Shown: positions 1-5,703 of the stretch, piece by piece
How positions within the stretch are numbered: the stretch's first letter is position 1
Layout of the letters: every line of letters begins with the position of its first letter
Assembly: GCA_031275515.1 (NCBI GenBank)
Contig: JAISOQ010000021.1
Coordinates: 1 to 12,397, forward strand
Direction of reading: 5' to 3'
Length of the DNA stretch: 12,397 bases
Source of the DNA: Treponema sp.
GTDB taxonomy: Bacteria; Spirochaetota; Spirochaetia; Treponematales; Breznakiellaceae
Notes under the pieces: generated by a model
What the model was told of the DNA's origin: nothing
The model's database searches: none
What the model saw: only the letters and a program-made list of their open reading frames with translations
Made by a program: the position numbers and the translations under genes

Positions 1-6
1 GCCTGC

Positions 7-36
7 TTGATCTCCTTAACATGTGTATCCTATAGA
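7..36 (+). promoter_or_regulatory. Weak candidate promoter upstream of the ankyrin/sirtuin pair
   Basis: TTGATC (7-12) and TATAGA (31-36) lie 18 bases apart, each matching four of six sigma-70 consensus bases. Transcription would start near 43 and leave a leader of about 70 bases before the GTG at 112. A small TTTAG/CTAAA palindrome lies in that leader near 84-95. The match is weak, and the region upstream is outside the window, so a promoter further out is possible. Confidence 0.25.
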
Positions 37-111
37 CCGATTCTCCCATAGGAAGTATAGTATATACGAGTATTTAGCGACTATTTAGACCTAAACTAAC
101 GGAGCTTATTT

Positions 112-1011
112 GTGAAAGCAATGGTACTTTATGGGGAGGATGGAAAAGAGGCCGCCGCGAGGGTGCAGAAATTGCTGAAAAAGCATGCAGCGGATGTTCA
201 GGAAATGTTGCTGGATTCCCAGGGGACCCTCTGGGGAGAGGAGGCTCGCCTTGACGATGCCGACTGCCTGGCGCTGGTATTTTCTCCTGCTCTTATCGGT
301 TCTCCTTGGGTCTTCTTTTTCCTGGGTTTTTCCCTTGGACGGGACATACCCATTCTGGGTTACGGTCCGGGGGCGGTTCCCCCGGCGTTTGCAGACCGGC
401 TCGTTCTTCTTCGGGAAGACGCTGAATTCGCGGACTACCTTGAACGGGAGGCGCCGGGCTGGCTTAGTGAAGCGCAAAAACAGAAAGCCAGAAAAACCCT
501 GTGGGACATGGGGATTCCTGTCACCGATAAATCCTATGAAAACTGTATAAAAGAGCGGAACCTCCAGGGGGTAATCCTTTTCCTGGAGGCGGGGTTTTCT
601 CCGGACGCACAGGATGCTAAAGGGGTTCCTGCGGTATGCCAGGCCGCTCGTTCCGGGGACCGGGACATCGTTAACACCCTGCTCAAGGCCGGCGCGGATG
701 TGAATGCCGGTTCCGGGGACCGGGGCGGTTCGGCCCTGATAGACAGCGCTATGGGGAAATTCCTGGACATAGGGGCCGATCTCCTGGCTGCCGGCGCGGA
801 CGTGAACGCGAAGAGTAAAGACGGCCAGTCGGCGTTGATCTTCTCGGTAGGGCTGAACGACAGGAGCTTTACGGAAATGCTCCTTAAAGCGGGGGCGAAT
901 CCCGACGAGCCTGACGCCTTGGGAGTCAGCGCCAGAAGATACGCCTCCCTTTTCAATAAATCTGAAATAACGGAGTTGTTTAACCAATATGCAAGCTCAA
1001 GATCCGGTTGA
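112..1011 (+). CDS. Ankyrin-repeat protein with possible TIR-like N-terminal domain
   Basis: A 299-residue cytoplasmic protein without a signal peptide. The GTG start at 112 is preceded by GGAG (101-104) at seven bases; an ATG at 121 is a weaker alternative. Residues about 145-297 form four to five ankyrin repeats, seen as LLKAGADVNA (190-199), LLAAGADVNAK (224-234) and MLLKAGANPDEPD (256-268). Residues 1-115 form a separate alpha/beta region. Its 'ADCLALVFSPALIGSPW' stretch (50-66) followed by a hydrophobic strand and 'GRDIPILGY' resembles a TIR core (strand, S-x-W, helix, strand). The glutamate normally three residues after that tryptophan is Phe69, so NADase activity is not expected. Ankyrin repeats bind partner proteins. 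The sirtuin gene starts inside its 3' end, so the two are probably cotranscribed. The ankyrin part is firm; the TIR-like label is inference. Confidence 0.85.
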   Translation: MKAMVLYGEDGKEAAARVQKLLKKHAADVQEMLLDSQGTLWGEEARLDDADCLALVFSPALIGSPWVFFFLGFSLGRDIPILGYGPGAVPPAFADRLVLLREDAEFADYLEREAPGWLSEAQKQKARKTLWDMGIPVTDKSYENCIKERNLQGVILFLEAGFSPDAQDAKGVPAVCQAARSGDRDIVNTLLKAGADVNAGSGDRGGSALIDSAMGKFLDIGADLLAAGADVNAKSKDGQSALIFSVGLNDRSFTEMLLKAGANPDEPDALGVSARRYASLFNKSEITELFNQYASSRSG

Positions 1012-1804
1012 AAAATCAATCGACACCCTTTACAAGATGATTTCCTCGGCCCGGTACTGCACGGCTCTTACGGGAGCAGGGGTAAGCACTCTGTCGGGCA
1101 TACGGGATTTCCGGGGGAAAAACGGGCTTTACAAGGAAATGGACGCTGAAAAGATCTTCGATATTGGGTATTTCAGCAAGGATCCCTCGTTCTATTACCA
1201 TGCGGCGGAGTCATTCATCTATAATCTGGATGAAAAAGAGCCTTCCATAGTCCACCTGACTCTGGGGAAACTTGAGAAGCTGGGACGCCTCAAGGCGGTG
1301 ATTACCCAGAACATCGACTTGCTCCATCAAAAAGGGGGCAGCCGCCGGGTCATTGAGATTCACGGTTCCCCATCGGTCCACTACTGCCGCCGCTGTTCGG
1401 ATCAGAGGAGGGTGGAGGACCTGGCCGCCGCCAAGGGGGAAGTAAAACCGGAGGAGACGGACCTTTTGGGGTTCAAGGAAACCGCCGCCCTGGTTCATGC
1501 CGGGGAACTTCCCCGGTGCGGGAAATGCGGCGCTGTTCTCAAGCCGGCGATTACGTTCTTTGGAGAAAGCCTCCCCGTTCGGGCTCTGAAGGACGCGGAA
1601 CAGGCGGCCCGGGATACGGACCTGATGCTGGTTCTGGGGACCAGCCTGACGGTGTTCCCCGCCGCCGGTCTTCCCCAGGTGACTATCCGTTCCGGCGGAC
1701 AGCTCGTCATCGTGAACAACATGGAAACTCCTCTTGACCGCTATGCAGCCCTCAAATTTGACGACCTTGAGACCTTGTTTCAGGCCCTGGATTCACGGCT
1801 ATAG
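989..1804 (+). CDS. NAD-dependent protein deacetylase, sirtuin (Sir2) family, zinc-binding
   Basis: A 271-residue sirtuin that removes acyl groups from lysines using NAD+, releasing nicotinamide and O-acetyl-ADP-ribose. The Rossmann-fold NAD site is seen as GAGVSTLSGIRDFRG (29-43), TQNID (106-110), the catalytic His125 in EIHGS, GTSL (217-220) and NN (243-244). Zinc ligands are Cys133, Cys136, Cys177 and Cys180. Forty residues separate the two cysteine pairs, about twice the spacing in compact bacterial sirtuins such as Sir2Tm, and the usual SGIPDFRG proline is Arg39. The RDFRGKNGLYK region looks closest to the class U type. The ATG at 989 sits within the ankyrin gene (23-bp overlap), with GGAG at 972-975 thirteen bases upstream; ATG 1037 is in frame but has no ribosome site. 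It would be called cobB- or npdA-like. The overlap suggests translational coupling. Confidence 0.95.
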   Translation: MQAQDPVEKSIDTLYKMISSARYCTALTGAGVSTLSGIRDFRGKNGLYKEMDAEKIFDIGYFSKDPSFYYHAAESFIYNLDEKEPSIVHLTLGKLEKLGRLKAVITQNIDLLHQKGGSRRVIEIHGSPSVHYCRRCSDQRRVEDLAAAKGEVKPEETDLLGFKETAALVHAGELPRCGKCGAVLKPAITFFGESLPVRALKDAEQAARDTDLMLVLGTSLTVFPAAGLPQVTIRSGGQLVIVNNMETPLDRYAALKFDDLETLFQALDSRL

Positions 1805-1806
1805 CG

Positions 1807-1834
1807 TAAGGAACTGTGCAAGAATAACATGACC
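1807..1834 (+). repeat. Short dispersed repeat, copy 1
   Basis: This 28-base segment, beginning TAAGGAACTGTGCA, matches 3490-3517 at 25 of 28 positions. Its first half also matches, in inverted orientation, 3544-3521. It lies three bases after the sirtuin stop codon in the gap before trmJ. All copies lie in gaps beside gene ends, as expected of a small REP/MITE-like element or the remnant of an insertion-sequence end. Confidence 0.6.
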
Positions 1835-1908
1835 AAAGTGAGCTGCGGAATTTCCTCACCATTCGGGCTAAAAATCAGGGCGGCTGGCGTTTTTCCCATA
1901 TTTACCGC

Positions 1909-1919
1909 TAAAATAAACC
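1909..1919 (+). promoter_or_regulatory. Possible -10 element (TAAAAT) for a leaderless trmJ transcript
   Basis: TAAAAT at 1909-1914 ends five bases before the ATG at 1920, and no Shine-Dalgarno sequence is visible between 1900 and 1919. Transcription starting six to seven bases after the hexamer would begin at or next to the start codon. No convincing -35 hexamer is seen. This is inference from spacing only. Confidence 0.25.
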
Positions 1920-2702
1920 ATGAACCTTGAAGATACGCTGATCATCCTTGCCCGGCCTTCCGAACCGGGTAACATAGGGGCCGTCTGCCGGGCCATGAAA
2001 AACATGGGCCTCTCCCGGCTGCGCCTCGTCGCCCCGCAAATCCCCGGCCCGGACAAGCCAGTCCTGCCCCTCTCCGCCGGCGAGGTGATTCGCGCCCGGG
2101 CGGTTCACGCCGTTGACATCTGGGAAAAGGCCGAATGTTTCGCCGCTCTGGAAGAAGCCGTCGCCGACTGCGCCTTGGTAATAGGCGTCACCCGCCGCAT
2201 GGGATCCCGCCGTAAAGCCTGGTCCCTGACCCCTGCCGAAACCGCCTCCCGGCTGGGGAACCACCCCGGCCCTGCGGCTCTGGTTTTCGGCAATGAACGT
2301 ACCGGCCTTGAGGACCGGGAAATACGGCTTTGTAACCTGACCTCCCACATTCCCGCCGCGGACGCCTTTCCTTCCCTTAACCTGTCCCATGCGGTCCAGA
2401 TTTACGCCTACGAGCTTTTCCGCACCCTGGCCCCGGTTCCGACGGGATTGGGGGGCACCGCGGACAAAGCCCCTGGCCGATGGGTCCCCCTGGACCAGGC
2501 GAACCTGGAGGCCCTCTCCCATTCCGTGAGCAATTCTCTGGCCTTCCTGGGTTTCTACAAACAGCCCGGCAGAGAAGACCAGGAACATTTTTTCCGGGAT
2601 GTTTTTTCCCGCGCCGGCCTTACCCAGCGGGAAGGGCAGTACATTTCGGACATTTTCGCCAAGGCCGCACGGCTTGCAAAGAAAAAAACGGAAGGGGATT
2701 AA
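1920..2702 (+). CDS. trmJ: TrmJ-like tRNA (Cm32/Um32) 2'-O-methyltransferase, SpoU/TrmH superfamily
   Basis: A 260-residue SPOUT-fold enzyme expected to use S-adenosylmethionine to methylate the ribose 2'-OH of nucleotide 32 in the tRNA anticodon loop, acting as a dimer. The three superfamily motifs are present: motif 1 GNIGAVCRAMKNMG (17-30, with Asn18 and Arg24), motif 2 LVFGNERTGL (121-130), and motif 3 from Ile144-Pro145 through SLNLSHAVQIYAYEL (152-166), which forms the cofactor-binding knot. The N-terminal start without an extra substrate-binding domain and the C-terminal helical extension (about 200-255) fit TrmJ rather than TrmH or RlmB. Its length also agrees with TrmJ. The gene stands alone behind a 115-base gap, lacks a Shine-Dalgarno site, and overlaps the convergent downstream gene by four bases. 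Position 32 specificity is inferred from the family. Confidence 0.9.
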   Translation: MNLEDTLIILARPSEPGNIGAVCRAMKNMGLSRLRLVAPQIPGPDKPVLPLSAGEVIRARAVHAVDIWEKAECFAALEEAVADCALVIGVTRRMGSRRKAWSLTPAETASRLGNHPGPAALVFGNERTGLEDREIRLCNLTSHIPAADAFPSLNLSHAVQIYAYELFRTLAPVPTGLGGTADKAPGRWVPLDQANLEALSHSVSNSLAFLGFYKQPGREDQEHFFRDVFSRAGLTQREGQYISDIFAKAARLAKKKTEGD

Positions 2703-3361
2703 GGCCCGTCTTGGTCCTCAGGGACCTGCCCAAGACACGACGCCTCCTTCAACTCTTCCCGGCTGTCAATGTCCATCAGAGGAAGGCCGGAGGAAAGTTC
2801 CACCGGGAGGATGCATCCGGGATGCCGCAGTTTGATATGTTTCGGCGTTTCGCCTTCTCCCAGGGTAAGGAGTTCCCTGCGGAACAGGCCCGAAAAAATG
2901 CCGGGATTGCCCGGCTTCCCCTGAAACCGGCCTTCCACGATACAACCTGGCCGCCGGGCGTTCAGTATACGTTGAACCGTCGCGGCGTCAAGGAAGGGCT
3001 GATCGCAGGGGAAGAAAGCATAGTAGACATCCCCGGCGGGGACAGGGGCCGCCGCGAGCCGGAGATCGGCGGCTTCTACCCCCAGACGAACGCTTTCCCT
3101 CCGGCCTTTTTCCGGGGCGGCGTTGTGGATAACCTCAAGAGGCGGCTCATCCGCACCGGCGGCGGCTTCATGGGCCAGAGCGGCGACAGAGGCGCAGGGA
3201 CAGACAAAAAAAATTCCCTTCCAGACCTTCATGCTCAGGACCAGATCCAGGGTATACCGCGCCAGGGGTTTACCCCGGAAAGGAACAAGCAGCTTATTTT
3301 CGCTGCCAAAACGCCGGGAAAACCCCGACGCCATGAGGATGGCAAAGAGAGAATCTTCCAT
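2699..3361 (-). CDS. MobA/MocA-like nucleotidyltransferase (molybdenum cofactor cytidylyltransferase type)
   Basis: A 220-residue cytoplasmic NTP transferase. Residues 8-27 carry the family's nucleotide-binding start (ILMASGFSRRFGSENKLL), with conserved glycine, arginines and Lys23. PCDQPF (118-123) is the DQP metal- and nucleotide-binding motif, and GKPGNPGIF (138-146) matches the acceptor-side GxPGxP loop. MDIDSREEL (196-204) is the usual C-terminal aspartate motif. MocA enzymes transfer CMP to molybdopterin for molybdenum hydroxylases. The GDxGxR segment common in MocA is replaced here by GEGETPKH (168-175), so the exact substrate is uncertain and a related role is possible. No other molybdenum genes are in the window. 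The ATG at 3361 has only a weak AGG-type ribosome site. Its TAA stop shares TTAA with the trmJ stop. Confidence 0.78.
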   Translation of the reverse strand: MEDSLFAILMASGFSRRFGSENKLLVPFRGKPLARYTLDLVLSMKVWKGIFFVCPCASVAALAHEAAAGADEPPLEVIHNAAPEKGRRESVRLGVEAADLRLAAAPVPAGDVYYAFFPCDQPFLDAATVQRILNARRPGCIVEGRFQGKPGNPGIFSGLFRRELLTLGEGETPKHIKLRHPGCILPVELSSGLPLMDIDSREELKEASCLGQVPEDQDGP

Positions 3362-3398
3362 AAAATTAAATCAACCTATTCCAATAGTATCCGAGCCG

Positions 3399-3444
3399 GT
3401 CCCACAACTTATTGACCGTGCGCTGACGCCCACAGTTTTGGGAC
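3399..3444. repeat. Inverted repeat, 11-base arms with one mismatch
   Basis: GTCCCACAACT (3399-3409) pairs with AGTTTTGGGAC (3434-3444) at ten of eleven positions across a 24-base loop. It lies in the 178-base gap between the nucleotidyltransferase and the importer operon, 38 bases upstream of the nucleotidyltransferase start. No T-run follows on either strand, so it is not a standard intrinsic terminator. It may be a small palindromic repeat or a regulatory hairpin in the nucleotidyltransferase leader. Confidence 0.5.
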
Positions 3445-3487
3445 AAACTCTTGCAGTATATTCGGTTTATATGCCTTGATCCGGCAT

Positions 3488-3544
3488 GTTAAGGAACCGT
3501 GCAGAAATAACATGACCTTCTTTTACTCTTGCACAGTTCTTAAC
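3488..3544. repeat. Inverted repeat at the 3' end of the importer operon; dispersed repeat copies 2 and 3
   Basis: The left arm GTTAAGGAACCGTGCAG (3488-3504) is complementary to the right arm CTTGCACAGTTCTTAAC (3528-3544) apart from a one-base bulge and one or two mismatches near the loop, with a loop of about 23 bases. The right arm contains the stop codon of the last permease gene (3540-3542). Bases 3490-3517 match 1807-1834 at 25 of 28 positions. The hairpin would form in the operon's mRNA directly after its stop and could protect the 3' end or halt transcription, but no U-run follows. Confidence 0.6.
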
Positions 3545-4499
3545 GTTTCCCTTTGTCAAAGAATTCACCCAGAACCCGGGGCGGATGGTTGTGCTGGGAA
3601 AAGAATATCAGGAGCAGCAGGGTCAGCACGTAGGGCAGCCCCAGAAGGAGCTCCGAATAGTTTGAGGGCATACCCAGGAAAAGACAGAGCTGGTACCCGC
3701 TGGATTTGGCAAAGCCGAAGAAGAGGCAGACCGCAAGGGTAGGGAGGATCTTCCAGTTCCCAAAGATAAGAGCCGCGATGGAAAGGTAACCATAACCCAT
3801 GTAGATACTAGGAGAATATTGAGCCGAAATAGAATAGGCCAGGAAGATACCCCCCAGCCCGGAAAGGGCGCCGCAGATCATCACCGCAGCGACCCGCGTC
3901 CCGGCCACATTGCCCCCTGCCGCGTCGAGGCTGGCGGGATTTTCGCCGCAGGAACGCAGGCGAAGGCCGAAAGGAGTCTTATACAGTACGTACCAGGCTA
4001 TGAAGCAAACGAAGAGAATTACGATCTCAAAGGGATACATGTTTTTAAAGAGTCCGCCCAAAACCGGTATGCTGGAAAGCACAGGCACGGTGAAACGAGC
4101 CGAAACGCCGATCTGAAATTTATTCGACGCCTCGCCGGTAAGCGCGTTGTTGATGACGCTGGTAAAAAAAGTGGTAAGGGCCATAGCCAGGGTATTGACC
4201 ACTGTTCCGGAGATCACCTGCTGGGCCCGAAACTTGACGCACAGGGCCGCATGGATCAGGGAAAAGAGAAGGCCTCCTGCCATGGAAACCGCCATAGCCG
4301 CATAGATGAGCCAGGGCGATCCGGCTCCTAATGCTCTGCTTAGGAGCGTCACTGCCAAAGCGCCGGTAAAGGCGCCGAACCCCTGGAGACCCTCCAGGGC
4401 CAGCATGGTGACCCCGCTGCGTTCGCAGTAGATTCCCCCTATTGCCATGATTAAAAGGGGCATGGCAAAGGAAAGGCCGTCAATAAATATCATATCCAT
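3540..4499 (-). CDS. BMP-type ABC importer, second permease (NupQ/YufQ-like)
   Basis: A 319-residue polytopic inner-membrane protein with about eight to ten hydrophobic segments, of the RbsC/BPD_transp_2 class. The first permease lies directly upstream in the operon; together they should form the heterodimeric channel. Family marks are IGGIYCERSGVTMLALEG (16-33), LRSCGENPASLDAAGGNV in the cytoplasmic loop that contacts the ATPase, and the GYGYLSIAALIFGNW stretch near the last third. The ATG at 4499 overlaps the upstream TGA by one base (TGATG). GGGGGAG at 4508-4514 serves as ribosome site, which argues for coupled translation. It is the last gene of the operon, and its stop codon lies in an inverted repeat. 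Confidence 0.92.
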   Translation of the reverse strand: MDMIFIDGLSFAMPLLIMAIGGIYCERSGVTMLALEGLQGFGAFTGALAVTLLSRALGAGSPWLIYAAMAVSMAGGLLFSLIHAALCVKFRAQQVISGTVVNTLAMALTTFFTSVINNALTGEASNKFQIGVSARFTVPVLSSIPVLGGLFKNMYPFEIVILFVCFIAWYVLYKTPFGLRLRSCGENPASLDAAGGNVAGTRVAAVMICGALSGLGGIFLAYSISAQYSPSIYMGYGYLSIAALIFGNWKILPTLAVCLFFGFAKSSGYQLCLFLGMPSNYSELLLGLPYVLTLLLLIFFSQHNHPPRVLGEFFDKGKR

Positions 4500-5635
4500 C
4501 AGTGTTTCTCCCCCGCCGCAGGACGGGCGATACGGGAACGGGCGTACCAGCGGATATAGACAGCGCAGGCGCTGAACAGAAGCAGGAAGCCCGTGATGAC
4601 CTGGGCGATTTCAGGAGGCGCCTTGATGCGGGAACTCATATAAACGCTGCCCTTCTGGAAGATCGTTACTAACACAGAAGCGAAAACCGCTCCCACAGGA
4701 TTGGAATTACCCAGGAGGGATACCGCAATGGCATCGTAACCCAGGCTTGCCAGGGTCTTGGGGACAATATTATTGTAGTACCCCAGGTAATAGGTAACTC
4801 CCGCCAGACCCCCAAGGATCCCGGAGATGGCCATAGCGAGGACGATGATGCGCCCCTCCCGAATGCCTGCGTACTGGGCGGCGTCCCGGTTCATACCCAC
4901 CGCTTTGAGTTCAAAGCCCACGGTAGTCCGTTCTAAAAGGAAACGTATGATGAGTACCGCCGCAATGGCAATGAGTATGCCCAGGGGAATTGTGGGCCGC
5001 AGCCGGCCCAGGGAAAGTTCCGTAATGGTGAGCCGGGAAGCGGGACTACATACCCGGGAAGAACGGGTAACTATATCCGCAAAATAGGTATTGATATAAA
5101 AACCCGCCACGTAGTTAGTGATATAATTGAGCATGATGGTAGAAACCACCTCGTGGATGTTGAACCGGTACTTGAGAAGGCCAACCAACCCTCCCATGAT
5201 ACCTCCGGCTGCAATGCCGACGAGGATCACCAGGGGCCGGGCAGCCAGGCCGGGGAGGGGGCTGTACCCCACCAGCGCCATAGCCAGGAACCCCGATGCC
5301 AGCATTTGTCCGGCTATACCTATGTTGAACATCCCCGCTTTGAGGGAAACCACCATGGCCAGGGCGGCCAGGAGCATAGGGGCGAGGATCCCCAGAAAGG
5401 AAAGGAAGTCGGTGAGCATATTCTGTCCCCCGGCATAGGAGGGCCTCATCATGAAACCCGACCCCTGGAGGAAGGATGCAAAGGCCGAAAAGGGATTTTT
5501 CCCCAGGATGAAGAGCAAAACCGAAGCGGCTATCAGGGTCAGAAACACAAAGAAAAGGGGAACCGCCGCCTGAGTGGTCCGGTCATCGGCCAAAAAATGC
5601 CAGAAAACGCCGCCTTTACTGTCTTTCCCCTTCAT
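4499..5635 (-). CDS. BMP-type ABC importer, first permease (NupP/YufP-like)
   Basis: A 378-residue inner-membrane permease with a cytoplasmic N-terminus of about 24 residues followed by nine or so hydrophobic segments. Characteristic parts are SLKAGMFNIGIAGQML (97-112), NIHEVVSTIMLNYI (about 159-172), the EAA-like cytoplasmic loop KAVGMNRDAAQYAGI, and GYDAIAVSLLGNSNPVGA near the C-terminal third. These place it in the permease family of nucleoside/BMP importers rather than ribose RbsC. The start at 5635 has AGGAG (5643-5647) seven bases upstream. It is the third gene of the operon, 68 bases after the ATPase, and overlaps the next permease by one base. Confidence 0.93.
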   Translation of the reverse strand: MKGKDSKGGVFWHFLADDRTTQAAVPLFFVFLTLIAASVLLFILGKNPFSAFASFLQGSGFMMRPSYAGGQNMLTDFLSFLGILAPMLLAALAMVVSLKAGMFNIGIAGQMLASGFLAMALVGYSPLPGLAARPLVILVGIAAGGIMGGLVGLLKYRFNIHEVVSTIMLNYITNYVAGFYINTYFADIVTRSSRVCSPASRLTITELSLGRLRPTIPLGILIAIAAVLIIRFLLERTTVGFELKAVGMNRDAAQYAGIREGRIIVLAMAISGILGGLAGVTYYLGYYNNIVPKTLASLGYDAIAVSLLGNSNPVGAVFASVLVTIFQKGSVYMSSRIKAPPEIAQVITGFLLLFSACAVYIRWYARSRIARPAAGEKH

Positions 5636-5703
5636 TCCGTTACTCCTGTCATCTATTAAATATTTCCTGTGTGAGGCAAATCCCCGATGATAATTCTTTT
5701 CTC

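Noticed and set aside
106..987. Minus-strand frame of 293 codons opposite the ankyrin gene
   Set aside because: Its translation shows no domain, and the plus strand has recognisable ankyrin repeats with a ribosome site.
989..1804. Sirtuin as a ThsA- or DSR-type antiphage NADase
   Set aside because: It is a compact single-domain protein with the zinc module and catalytic histidine of a deacetylase and has no fused STALD, TPR or effector region.
1838..1859. GTGAG...CTCAC hairpin as a terminator of the sirtuin gene
   Set aside because: The stem is only five bases with a 12-base loop and no T-run follows.
2480..3415. Long plus-strand open frame of 311 codons opposite the nucleotidyltransferase
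   Set aside because: It is antisense to a gene with clear family motifs, its translation is low-complexity Gly/Pro/Arg-rich, and it has no family signature. It arises from the GC-rich codons of the real gene.
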